DNA from: Phoronis australis
Taxonomy: Eukaryota > Phoronida > Phoronidae
Length of the DNA stretch: 37,904 nt
Assembly (NCBI GenBank): GCA_002633005.1
Contig: NMRA01000051.1
Location: 935,273 to 973,176 of the forward strand
Reading direction: 5' to 3'
A model generated the notes under the pieces. It worked only from the letters and a program-made list of their open reading frames with translations, made no database searches and was not told where the DNA came from. Of this stretch, positions 1-10,975 are shown piece after piece (position 1 is the first letter of the stretch; each line of letters opens with the position of its first letter). The position numbers and the translations under genes are program-made.

Positions 1-442
1 CCTAAAGGTAATGATCATTATATTATCGAAACCAACGTTTGCTTAAATTGTTTCTTCACTAGCCTCGCAATTGAGCGCGTGCGCCTAATAGTGGAGCTGC
101 TCCGAGTGGAAAATCTCACGGAAAATCGCATTGTTCCGCATATACACTGTAGGAGCATGCGCTTATTTGCGGTGTTATGCGGTAGCACTTTTGTAATGCT
201 TTTTAATTACAAAAATATCTGTTCAAGCAACTGGGAGACTTAACCTGTCCATCTTGTTGCGATATAAACGCAGCTTTACAATCGCGGGTCGTTCACCTTT
301 CTACAACTGTGAAGAGTTTTATGATATTTTGCATCAATCAGTTTGATACAGCGAATATGTTTCGACGCAATTCTTCTATTCATCCCTGGTTACTGCGTTG
401 TCGCAAACGAATACGACCTTGTCGTGTAGTAGACGATTTGTG
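1..442. other. No recognised feature
   Basis: AT-rich non-coding sequence. I see no ORF with coding character, no tRNA-like fold and no clear repeat. Probably upstream flank or first intron of the gene that begins to be recognisable at 12387. Confidence 0.5.
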
Positions 443-850
443 ACCTGGGCCAGGGGTCAAGTGTTTTTACTCGAAATCAAACTCAAAATATTTTTGTCCT
501 TTTCCTCTTCTACTTTTATTCGAACTCACGATACACTGTAGATGTTTGTTATTGTGTGCTCGTGTACTCGATGCCTCACGTGAATAACGGTCCAAACCTA
601 TATTTTGCACTTCTTAACTCTAGCATCAAGGAAAAAGGTTCGAGTCTGAACTCGAAATTTCGAGTTTTACTGAGTTTGTTGCTCGAATCTAGGGGTCATC
701 AAGTGCGAACTTGGACTAGAAAGAGATATGCTTAATCATGATGTTCTCGAACATAGAATAACAGACACCGCACAAAAGTAGAATAGAAAACGACGCCAAA
801 AATAATTTCGAGTTCGATGTCGTAAAAAAGATTGGACCCCAGGCCCAGAT
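443..850. mobile_element. Foldback/MITE-like element, family 1 copy 1
   Basis: The left end (CTGGGCCAGGGGTC, from about 445) is mirrored by the reverse complement of the right end (GGACCCCAGGCCCAG, ending about 848). The similarity continues inward through TTTACTCGAA, TTCTACTTTT and TGTTATT.GTGCTCG, so the arms are over 100 bp, although diverged. There is no coding capacity, and short overlapping minus-strand ORFs in the right arm look accidental. A second copy of the same family lies at 12035-12338. Class assignment (non-autonomous DNA transposon) is inference from the long imperfect terminal inverted repeats. Confidence 0.65.
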
Positions 851-2463
851 CGCAAGCAGTACCTGCCCGACAGCTGCAATGTTCTCGACTCTGTCATGTT
901 GCCACATTGATTACGAAGCATATGTATTAGTAACTGTAGGCGAACAACGACCAATAGATCATTTGCGAGTTGTTGTATAATCTCGCATTTGATCTTTAGC
1001 CCTGTACGTGGAATACCAGCATGATGTCTTACAAGCGTCAGGCGAATTCCGGCTGTGAAGTACCAGAGGAGCGTTCAGTAACGTGAGGACCTACGCTAGG
1101 GTCTACCTAAAATCTCACTAGCCAAAATCACGTATTTTTATTTAAAATACAAGGCAATATCTCACGTGATTTCGTGAAGTCTCGCTTTTTAACAAGGTCC
1201 TGGCGTTACTGAACTCGGGTTGGTACCATATCGCTAAGGGAAGTGAGACAAAAATCCACTCGGATTCTTATCTCGCTAAAGGTGTATTAGAAATTTTTTC
1301 TGAAATCCACGTTCTTATGTCAACGTTGTGAAAACGTTTTAGAACCTCAGTCTTTTGACGTGTCACGTTTTACAGGTAATTTATATTCAATACTGATGCC
1401 ATTGGCGCATATCCTATGCACAAACTGTATCTGCTGACATGGTGACGTGGCGTTGCCTGTTTCTGCGCTTGCCATGTTTGTTCGCGCCTTTAAGACAAGC
1501 TTTAATGGAACTTTAAAGTTGCGTTTCGTAACTCAGGAAAATTAACGTAGAAGTGTGCAGAGAAAAAATACTCGAGTTCAAAAGGAAAGCATATCTTAGA
1601 CACGTAATTAGTGGATGAAAGACGAGCAGTCGATGTACGCCTACACTGTATATACAGTAGAGTTGGAGCAGACATGTGCTGTGGAACTGTGCCCTCAGGA
1701 TGCATGAATAGGTTTCCTGCACGCCGAGAGATCGGAGGTGCTGGTGGCTATTGCAATTGTTTAAAACCTAGATGGTATCGAAAGACCGAAGATAATTGAA
1801 CATAGTTCGAAGAATGCACGATCGGCTTCTGTAGATACTGTGTATGGTAGCGTCTGTCTCATGAAACTGTTAAAAGGGGATTTGTGAACTTTTTAAAAAA
1901 TGTAGTTTCTGCAAGGTTTAGATTGTACAGTGCTTGCTGTGGAAGACCTACGTAATGGATCAGTAGATTTAACAAATCTTCGAACTACATATAGCACTGA
2001 AAAGATCACGGATGACGAAACATTCTTAGTATAGGCCTATAGAATTTCCTGAAGAACAGACTTCTTAACCAATGACCGAGTCTTGTTTCAATGTTCCTTC
2101 ACCAATTGCAACCAACACTTCACTCAAATGCCATATATTGTAAATTTATTTGCAGTAGTTTTTTATTGTAACATCAGCTGTAACCGTGTTTATGTTTCCA
2201 TAGTTGCGGAAATAATGTAGATTGTGGACAAATTGGCAGTACTGGACTGCGATTTTTCAGAGTGTTTCAGGTTACGGTATGACACAGTTTTCTGATATTT
2301 CAGGAGCCTCCACCGACGCCTGCTCCAAGCAGTCGAAAGATGAGCACGAGAAGTGAGCAGAAATACCGTAGAAAGACACACCTTGCAGACATGAACGGTA
2401 GGAGTCGATTTATTTGGTGAAAGAATGGACAATTTTGTAGACCCGTCCGTGCAAACTTCCATT
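851..2463. other. Intergenic or intronic DNA without recognised gene
   Basis: Nothing with coding character. A small inverted pair AAATCACGT / ACGTGATTT with an internal GTATTTT/AAAATAC stem lies around 1128-1180. It could be remnant transposon ends or chance. Confidence 0.4.
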
Positions 2464-2600
2464 TCGCCCTGTTTAGCTGGCTAAAAAACGATAATCGAAT
2501 TAGGCCTTTCATTCTCATGAGATCAGTCTAATAGCATTCCTCACCGTGGTGTGATTCTATTTCTGTTACCAAGAAGAACATAGACGCATGAGAGTCTCGT
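2464..2600 (+). repeat. Dispersed repeat family 2, copy 1
   Basis: Begins CGCCCTGTTTAGCTGGCTA and continues through GAATTAGGCCTTT and GATTCTATTTCTGTTACCAA. The same succession occurs on the minus strand at about 9680-9790, and its first part recurs on the plus strand at about 7759-7830. No ORF is shared, so it is an interspersed repeat of unknown class. Confidence 0.6.
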
Positions 2601-2828
2601 CGCGATAACGCTTCAGAGTTTGACGGTGTTGTCCAACCCTAAAATTGTGGATTCGAAACTAAGTCAGACGCTGCCTGTGACCGTAGTTGTTGGCAACAAT
2701 GAGCATGGCCCAATGTTTTTTGTTTCTAAAGCGCTTCGATTAAGAATTCAACATTGACAGCCTAAACAGCGGCGAAATGTAGATTTAAACTATGTTTGCC
2801 TATATGCTCTGATTCAGTCTGCATCTTA

Positions 2829-3015
2829 AGTCCCGTTTAAGTGCCGTTTACACTACAAAAGTTGACACGGATCAGCTGACACGGAACGAGAAGTTCCAGT
2901 GTGTAAACGGGACTGACACGGAGCAAACTGACACAGTGGTGACAACTTTTGCCACCCGTTTGTGAGGTGGGGCGATTTGCGCGAACATCTTGCTCCGTGT
3001 CAAGTTACAACTTTG
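2829..3015. repeat. Nested inverted repeat (MITE-like)
   Basis: CCGTTTACACT (about 2844) pairs with AGTGTGTAAACGG (about 2898). AAAGTTGACACGGA (about 2857) pairs with TCCGTGTCAAGTTACAACTTT (about 2993-3013). TGACACGGA occurs three times inside. The structure suggests a short non-autonomous DNA transposon with nested arms. No target-site duplication could be fixed by eye. Confidence 0.5.
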
Positions 3016-5003
3016 CGCTAGACAACACAATTTCTACTAGACATTTCACCTGACCCGCTTTATTTTAAAGCGAACCTGGGCTCGATTTGTGGAGCAAGTT
3101 TCTTGCGAGAAAAGCGAGGTCACACAAGTAAGCTCCGAAATTGGTGCCGACTGAAATGTTCGGAAGGCGGGCAGTTGGGATGTTGAATTATGGGAGACAG
3201 CTGTAAGTGAAAAAGGCTCGCGAGTGTCTAGCGGTTACGGCACGCAACCCAATGTCATAACTTGCACTAACAATGCTCTGGCAGTCAAGGTAGAGGATAC
3301 GTTTTAAAGTTTATACGCAAACCATTCCCTTAGATGGATTTCAAAAGTCACTGGTTAATTCGGGGCTTTCTCACTGGAAAATTCATTTGTAGGGACATCT
3401 TTTGCCGCTAAACCCGGTGTACACTTTGCCGTTAGTGCCGAATTGGGGAAGAACGGTACTGAGTTTCGTAGACTGCAAAGCTGTGGCTTGCACTTGCGCG
3501 AAAAATCTTCGTTTATGAAACGACAACATACTGAGCTCAATGATCGCGCAAAATTTAACACTTCAAATTGACCGACCAATCACTTCAGTGGCCGCCATTT
3601 TGCTCAGGATAGATTAGAAATCCCCAAGCATCACTCGCGAAACACATGTGATTTTGCGAGGTCTTGGTGAGAGTTTGCTTTACGTGCGAAAACTGAACTA
3701 GGTCTGCGGAATGCTCTTCAGGATGAACTGAGTCATTCGGTACATATTTCTGGAACTATCACCTTCTCACCTAGTAAACGTTTATCCCACCATGCACACT
3801 CACTTCCCAATTTCAAATTGTCACTGGAAGTCTTTTGTTTTTATGTCGTATTATTCTCGCATTCTCAGGAATCGTGTCGCTTGAATATTTTGACCTCACA
3901 TCCATCGTTTCGAGGGCTGTTTGCATGGCTTCGTAGTAATCCAATCGGAGGTATAGTTTCAGGTGGGCAAACGATAGGCAATACATCGCCTGTCGTAGAT
4001 GTCGTGGGCATACAGGCGATGGCTCTGTAATGTGACTGCTCATCCGATTTACTCTTTGATGGGTAAAATAAATCATACACTAATTTAGTGTTTAAAACAA
4101 TATGCATGGAAGCAGTTACTTGTGAATAATAGATTGGATATAAATACACTGCCAAAAACTGCAATTAACTCCCTTTCGGTTTTTTTAACAGAAAATTTGA
4201 GACCCACTGGCCATAAGAACATTGCTGTCAACGGACGATTTTAATTTTCAGTCAATTTCATTCGCCGGGTAATAGAATTGAATTTAAATTAATTGCAAGA
4301 GTAAGTGATCAAACAATATCAAACAAGGACAAAGTCTGAACATTTTCAATGGGCTTTCTGGTTTTCAGTATGTTTTCACTCAAATGTTATGGCCAACTCC
4401 CGGCGTTAACCATCGGTAGACAAAATACAGAAGATTGCGGTCTGGCACACGACAGTCAGAGCACTGGGCCAGTTTCATTGAAAAAGTGACTTACATTAGG
4501 CGTATTCACTGAAGTTAAATTCTGGTTTGTATTTGAAACAAAATTCATTCTCGAGTAGGGTATCGTGACATGCACCTTGAAAGTTTTAATTGTTTTAAGT
4601 TTTAATGCATACTAATGATGTAGGTTTGCGCCGTGACTGTGTCATGCCTGAGTTCAAAGGTTATATCATGGGCCGCGTGTACTCTTGTTAGCAATATAGC
4701 ACAAGAGCTAACTATTCATACAACGCAAGTGAGGTAGTTGGGACTTATACATGATTTTTCTAGTCAATCTGAACCTTTAGCGACCTTGTTGTCTGCTGGC
4801 TGTCGAGACTATTCGAATTCATTAATTAGCAACCACGAAATCAATAGAATCCACTCAACCGACCAAGATGTAGAAAAATGGGAGAACTGAAATACACGCC
4901 GGGAGGCTATGGGATTTTATCTACCGAATGCGCGCGCATTTGAGCCCATACGCTTCTTTGTAAATCTGCAACTATATCCGGAATTAGACACATACGGTTA
5001 TAT
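3016..5003. other. Non-coding DNA, one weak repeat
   Basis: No gene recognised. About 4284-4345 (AATTGCAAGAGTAAGTGATCAAA, then ATCAAACAAGGACAAAG, shown here in pieces) resembles about 10465-10525, so it belongs to another low-copy dispersed repeat. Short ORFs on both strands at 3813-4164 overlap each other and lack coding character. Confidence 0.35.
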
Positions 5004-5004
5004 G

Positions 5005-5051
<47 letters not shown>

Positions 5052-5085
5052 TTGCGTGCGTGCTTGCGTGCGTGCAAGCGTGTAT
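5004..5085 (+). repeat. (GTGC)n microsatellite
   Basis: A nearly pure tetranucleotide tract of about 20 GTGC units, with a few CTTGC interruptions near its right end. It creates an apparent Cys-Val-Arg-Ala repeat peptide, which is an artefact of a 4-bp unit read in triplets. Confidence 0.95.
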
Positions 5086-7557
5086 ATGAGACACACCAGT
5101 AAGACCAAGAAGCAGATTTCTAGAATAGTATGTGAGTGAAACTTGACTTATCCGGTACATGATGGTAGACGTTGATAAGTATTTAATTTAACAATTAACT
5201 GAGTTATACAGACAACCGGAGTAAGAACTGCCCGCGCCTGCAAGTGAATCTTAAGCGCATAGGCAAAACACACTTAAATAAAAGCGCATGATTAACGATA
5301 TAGGCGATTGGGCCTAAATATGCACACTTAGTAATTGTCAGACATGCTAGTGGAAGTACAGTAGTTGAATCGTTCTGCATTCATAGAAGCAATATCTTTC
5401 CAATGTTTAATGTTTATTACAGTGGTGGACACAATTTATTCGGTTCAATCGCTGCTGCTGCTTGGCAACTGAACACCGAATTTTGTTACCTGGTATCGTT
5501 GACTATCTAACTAGCAGTCATAGATCCTAGTCAACTCCGGGCTTTCCTAATAAATTATAATTTAATTTTTGGTATGCGCACGTCGGGTTTGTCTTTAACG
5601 GTAATTGCCAGCACAAACGTGACATTTTTATTATTATCAAGTTCATTAAAATACGTTGCGTACAAAAATGCATCTTGTAATGTTCAGTTTGTGAAAACAA
5701 TAAAATATTCGTGCTTTAGAGTGTGATGTCACAAAGTGAATACCCTGCTGCAGAGTTGCAGAGTACGGGTATTACTAAGTAAACGTTTACTCTCCGTGAC
5801 CGGCAATTTTTCCTTTTTACAAACACTCCTTTTCTGGTGTGACGAATTCTGAATTGAAAATAATGTTGTGGTTGATTTTCAGGTATCAACGAGTATTCTT
5901 AATTTTGTCTCCCGGGAGTAGATGGCTCACGGAATAAAACAAAGATGCTCTATGTTCCGTCTGTTACATGTATTAATTGTGTTTGTTTTTGTTTGTTCAT
6001 AAGTAAGTTTAGGGGAGGCCAGCCCCCCTCTACCCTACGAATACGACCAAAAACAAAACGTCGTCGACACGTCGATTTTAGAGTCTACTGTTTGCTTTCA
6101 AAACCTATGGTTGGTGCCCCTTACGAAGTCCTAAATACGCCACATTTGTATTTATTTTTTTGCATTTCGGATAATGAAGACAAAAATTCTGTCGACCCTC
6201 GAGACTTTAATGGAACTCTTTCTTCCTGCCATTGGATCAATGTAAATCATGAAGTAGTAGACATAACAGTGCGAATAAATTAGACTTAGGTAACAGCAAC
6301 ATGCAACACTAACAATGTAGAGGAATTTAACCCCAATTATTGGCATTGGGTGTATGACCGCAAGCTACATTGTGTACTCATCCTTGATCTGATATGCGAT
6401 AGATATTATGAACTTTTTAGTGTACTGATTCATAACTACGAGTATTCCTACGCAGCCTTTCAAGGACGGGCCGTGCATACGTCGCTTTGATATAAATAAT
6501 CAAAACTATAATCCAGACTCGTTCTCTTCGGGCGCTTTTTACTGGGTGCAGTGCGACGCCCATCTTGCGAAATCACCTTTATACGCTGAGAACACCTACA
6601 GTTTAATATGGTACTCGAATATGAAGACCACAACGGAAGTGTTTGTGTGTCAGAATGGGCTTTAATGACCCCGCTATTTGTCACGTCGAAACCTCAGCTA
6701 AGTGTCTTTGCTCGAATTTACGACAGCAAATGTTCACAATACCATGAAAAACTTTCAAGACAATGTGGAATTACGTTACCATTTTCACAAAATTCACTGA
6801 TACGCCTAAAACAAACCAGTTACTGTAAGACCCAAATTGTGATTTCCCGTTTATTAAAGCACATATGCTTTTTATTTGATTATATCTTTTTGGTTATTTG
6901 GAACAGTGGTCTGGAAAAGAAATCCCTTATCTGAAATGTAGTAGGATCGGACATTATCGACATGTCCGTGTATTTAGCCAAGTGTCTACAGAATTATTGA
7001 TTTTACCTCCGAAAAAGTATGTTTTCTGAAAGTGGAAACGCTACAGAATTTAACTGTCGACTTTTTAGGAATATGTCATTAATTGGGTCACGTGACAATG
7101 TCTTTTTGGTAAAATTGATTGTTTCGAGGTTATCACAGCCTATTTAATAAACAAACATGTCGGTGTTGAAAGACCGTTGAAAAAAGTTTCATCTGTGCTA
7201 GTTTCTGTTACAATTCGTTTCATGACGGAGGTTAAACGGAACTGGCGTAGTCTCCTGGCTGAATTCATAACGTATCTAGGTGTCTGGGTAAGCCGCAAAT
7301 CTATTCCAAAACTCGAGTTTCATAGGCCAGTTTTTCCTCAGCTGTCGGATTTTTGTCTATTATTCACTAATAAATTGTTGTTAATACTTTCTTAAATCAA
7401 TAAAACTGCTGATCGATTCCACGAATAGGTCTTTTTTTTCTCGACTGCCGTCTTGTGGCCTATTCTTTATCACTCATAGAATATGTTGTTGATAATTTTT
7501 AAGTCAGTGTACAGTTGACTGATATGCATTTTTTCCAGTAGACTTAGGTGTCGCAAA
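5086..7557. other. Non-coding DNA, nothing recognised
   Basis: Several stop-to-stop frames of up to 112 codons occur (for example 5945-6283 on the plus strand). They show no family resemblance, no splice context and no codon bias distinguishable from the surrounding AT-rich DNA. Confidence 0.4.
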
Positions 7558-7650
7558 ATGGCACGGCTCAGCCACGGCAGCCGCAAGAGATCCAACCAAG
7601 ACGGTCCGGTTTCGTATCATTGCTGTTGGTTTCGTGTGTGTGTACCGTAG
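7558..7650 (+). other. Possible 5' exon or micro-ORF (MARLSHGSRKRSNQDG...)
   Basis: A 30-codon ORF opens with ATG in a good Kozak-like context (CGCAAAATGG) and is clearly GC-richer than the DNA on either side. It starts MARLSHGSRKRSNQDG, a basic Ser-rich peptide of the kind often seen in first coding exons. The next recognised exon (12387) begins with two bases of a split codon, so an upstream exon must end after one base. Within this ORF a GT at TTTC|GTGTGT (about 7632-7637) would give the right phase. This is speculative: there is no homology evidence, and the region just before it also contains a pyrimidine tract plus AG (about 7537). Confidence 0.2.
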
Positions 7651-7758
7651 TCAGTGATGTGAACCTCATATTAAGTGTTTTAAGGTTGTAAATATCAATG
7701 AGTTCACAAACAAAGGGGTTGATTCATTTGCATTTCATATTTGAAAGTTATAAATTTC

Positions 7759-7830
7759 GCCCAGTTTAATTGGCTAAAAACGAAAATCTAATCCTTTTAG
7801 CTTAGGCCTTCTCTCGGTCTCACATATGCC
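7759..7830 (+). repeat. Dispersed repeat family 2, fragment
   Basis: CGCCCAGTTTAATTGGCTA followed by TTAGGCCTT resembles the start of the repeat at 2464-2600. It lies just left of the pogo-like element, and an inverted copy lies just right of that element at 9680-9790. Confidence 0.45.
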
Positions 7831-7886
7831 TTATCGTCAAGATTGCAGTTGCGTCTTCCAACTCAAGTCACAGGTAATGCGTACAG

Positions 7887-9562
7887 TAGGGGAGACCGGG
7901 GCTAGTTCGACCCTTTTTTGAAAAAAGTGCAATATTGCGGAAACTACTTAAACTGGTTCATCCATGAGCGCTGTGCAAGAAGTGCGGTCTGTCAGCCAAT
8001 ACATGGTGCAAATTTAAGCGATGTAAGTGCACCTGTCTCGCAGCAATTTTTGTTTTAAAATGTCCACCTTCGGGGGCCCAACTTGCCCCAGGCCGGGGCA
8101 AGTTGGGCCCACCCACGGGGCAAGTTCGGCCTCCATTGCAGTACTCTTAAAATGAACAAAAACACACTTTTGCAAAATTCAATGTTGGTGTATACCTTTT
8201 TATTTGTCCCAAAGGACTGTAAGTTACACAACAGCTAGGGCTTGAATGTCAACTGTCTATTAAAAATACTTCGCAACTATCATAATCTTTCACCTACTAA
8301 ACTGATAATCGGATGCTACTTTTCTACTGAATGAGCTATTAAAAGTAAACAACATGAGAGTTTAAATGTATCTGTCTTAGTCCTCATCTGAGTTACAGCT
8401 GTGGCACACAAAGGATGACGCATCCCATCGTCAGCGCATTCCTTACGGGTCCACCCTTTACAATAAACGCAGAGGACCCATTTTTCTCTACTCCTGCTGT
8501 AAGAATATGGTTCTAAACAAACTAGGCAAAAACACTCCTGTTCAGACTCGCTGTCTGAAGATGGGGAGGGCAAATTTCTCTTCTTTTGTATCCGTTTTTG
8601 AAGTTGAGCGACAGTCTTAAGGCAGATTGCTAAATCTCTTGGCGTAATTTTGAAGTATCGTTCTGGGAACTCCGAACACTAAACGCGCCGTTGTTTTGTA
8701 GCATTGTAATGTTCCAGCGCTGCCCTTAGAGTATCTGATACTCTTGATTTAGTTTTTCTCTTGTAATGTCGATCCATGGTTATGGAAAAATTCTAAAAAC
8801 AAACAAACAAATGATAATTAAAACTTGACATTTTATTTGTTCAAGACCAGACGATACAGGCATATTCCCCGTAAAATGTAGATCACAAGCCAGAAGGCTT
8901 ACTTTTAACCCGTTCTGGCTTCGCATCAGACATAGAGTAAAACATTTTCACATTTTTAGTGCCCACAGTATTTACGTTTAAAATCATATTTTCTGTTCAC
9001 AAACCTACAAAATGACAATGCGCTACCAAAGGAACATATTTAAGATGAGTTTGTGCAATTTTATGATGAATACTACTCATTAAATTTCCTGAAGAAAAAA
9101 ATTATTGATGATATATCAAGTATAGTGAACGGGCGGCAAGTTCGGCCCCTGGCCAGATTAGCCCCGTGTCAAAGGGCCCAACTTGCCCCACTAGCTCTAA
9201 ATGGAAAACACACGTGATTACCTCATCAATCACTGAGGAATGTGAAGAAAGACATGACCTGAAGAACAAACTGTTGTTCAAGTGAAAACCCACGAACAAA
9301 ACATTTTACATCACTGATCACGGCTTATGGCCAGCTCTGAATCGAATGAAGCTTCAAAATTTACTCACCTGGGTTAAAAACCAATCGTTGCCTCTCAGTT
9401 CAAGAAAAACACTCCGCCTTCGACCAGCGTGGTTTTAGTGTAGTGGTACAAGTCACGTGATTGCTCAAACTCAGTGACTCAGGCTGAAAGAGCGCGTAGC
9501 TGAGTTTGGGGCGGTGGCCCAACTCAGTAGCCTCGGGGCCGAACTAGCGCCGGTCTCCCCTA
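7887..9562 (-). mobile_element. Internally deleted pogo/Tigger-like DNA transposon
   Basis: Terminal inverted repeats begin directly inside TA dinucleotides: left TAGGGGAGACCGG (7887) and right CCGGTCTCCCCTA (ending 9562). The arms extend about 27 bp with one or two mismatches. Subterminal GGGGCAAGTTSGGCC motifs recur near both ends (about 8090-8132 and 9130-9190). The TA target, the TIR style and the transposase remnant inside (8377-8777, minus) fit Tc1/mariner superfamily, pogo branch. At about 1.67 kb it is shorter than an autonomous pogo element because the central catalytic part is missing. Family rank is inference from the protein ends. Confidence 0.8.
8377..8777 (-). pseudogene. pogo-like transposase remnant: N-terminal psq HTH fused to C-terminal zinc finger
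   Basis: Reading from the minus-strand ATG at 8777, the peptide starts MDRHYKRKTKSRVSDTLRAA, then EHYNATKQRR: the basic start of a psq-type helix-turn-helix. A stop interrupts it, but another frame continues as FGVPRTILQNYAKR, the recognition-helix signature of pogo/CENP-B-like transposases. Then follow DLAICLKTVAQLQKRIQKKR and an acidic Ser stretch (SPSSDSESEQE). Next comes a PHD/RING-like cluster, CLVC..., WVLCVYCKGW, then C, and after a further frameshift FVCHSCNSDED and stop (8377-8379). The DDE catalytic domain that should lie between the HTH and the zinc finger is absent. The remnant is non-functional: one large deletion, at least two frameshifts and one in-frame stop. Confidence 0.75.
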
Positions 9563-9679
9563 CATGCGCCGTTCATGAAATCCAAATAGGCCTATTGAGT
9601 TGGGGAGGCCTGAACCCCAATGAAACCTAGACTGCCGCGTTTTCTTTCGAGTCGCTCATCGGTCAGTTTCCACCTTTTT

Positions 9680-9790
9680 GTTGGTAACGAAAATAGAATC
9701 CTGCTATCACGGCCGGGACATTACGAGGCTGATTGTGAAAACAAAAGGCCTAATTCGTTTCTTTTTTGTTTTAGCCAGCTAAACAGAGTA
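9680..9790 (-). repeat. Dispersed repeat family 2, inverted copy
   Basis: Read on the minus strand this gives CTGTTTAGCTGGCTAAAA, GAATTAGGCCTTTT and later GATTCTATTTTCGTTACCAA, parallel to 2464-2600. Confidence 0.6.
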
Positions 9791-10604
9791 CGTGAAATGC
9801 ATCTTTATTCACTTGTGTAAGTTCAGTTCAGCGGCTCTTGCGATCGGCTTTTTACTGACTGCCAGAAACCCTCAGGCCTCATGCAGTTGAAGATCATCAA
9901 AGTTTCAAATATATCATACCTTTCCCAGTGTTCATGGGGAACAATGACCACTTACAGAATTACTCTAGTGCCGGCTCAATCGACCAGTTTCCCAACCGGC
10001 GTCCTGCGGCCGTCAGCACCGGCTGGTTTATACCAAAGTATCTTTGATTTGGATAGTACTTTGTTCGGTAATTTCCGTCAGTGTTCCGGTGTTTGTTGAT
10101 GACGTAAGCAATTATCAGCAATGGCGCGGTCTCCGAAAGTGTAGACGTAGGCCTATGTTAGGTGTCTTTATGGGGATGAGATTTTGATAATGAGCATCAC
10201 TTAGACGTTGAGTACTGCATTTGTTCTCGTATGAAGTTTTATCTAGCTCCGTCACTATTTTCTTTGAGTATCAAAGCCTTGCTGAATCTGCACCGACTGA
10301 AGGCGCAGTGCCAGCAATCACTATGCCACGGAAGTCTCATTTTGTTGGAATGTTGTAGGGGCACCGGCCCATCTTTAACCGGCCTATAACTCTACATAGG
10401 CTAGGCATATGCCATATAGCCAGGTTCGCTGACTCAAATTGTCCAAAGACGCGGGTAGTGGATGTAATTGATTGCTAAGAGTAAAGGATCAAATAACATC
10501 AAACAAGAGCGAAGTGAATGACTGGCCTCAGGCTCAGCTCTGGTTGGCGTGTTCGTAGCCAGCCAGCCAGCTGTTTGACTGTCGTCAAATTACAGTTGTA
10601 TATT
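9791..10604. other. Non-coding DNA
   Basis: No gene recognised. The stretch from about 10465 to 10525 is similar to about 4284-4345 (AATTGATTGCTAAGAGTAA, ATCAAACAAGAGCGAAG), a shared low-copy repeat. Confidence 0.4.
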
Positions 10605-10767
10605 TACCGTAATCGTTCGGGTTAACGCCCTGGGCGGTTAAATTGGCGAACCCAAAAAATCGGGGGAGGGCGGTTAACCGAGCAGTGGGCGGTTAAATCG
10701 GAAATCCACTTAAAGTCGGGGATGGGCGGTTAACTGAACATGGGCGTTAACCCGAACGATTACGGTA
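10605..10767. mobile_element. 163-bp MITE with perfect 26-bp TIRs
   Basis: The left arm 10605-10630 starts TACCGTAATCGTTCGGGTTA and is exactly complementary over 26 bp to the right arm 10742-10767. The interior carries several GGGCGGTTAA motifs and is GC-richer than the flanks. It has no coding capacity. Perfect arms suggest recent insertion or selection on the ends. The outermost TA may be the target duplication, but I could not fix this. Confidence 0.85.
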
Positions 10768-10975
10768 GTATACAGTTTGCATGGCTAGTGGGTTCGCTAA
10801 TCGAGGTCGCAGGTCGGTGCCTCCCTGAGACTGAGTATTTGGACAACTTAATTGATTTCTGTGGAGTTCTCAGGTTTTGGTTGGAAATATACTAAAGACA
10901 ATTAAGAAAGCATCAACATGGCCTTTTGCCACAGGTTGATCTTTTCAACTTATTCATCTTTTACTGCTCCCATGG

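Noticed and set aside
4909-5139. ORF with a Cys-Val-Arg-Ala repeat peptide
   Set aside because: It is the translation of a GTGC microsatellite and has no flanking coding signal.
5945-6283. 112-codon ORF as a gene
   Set aside because: No family resemblance, no splice context, and codon use is like the surrounding non-coding DNA.
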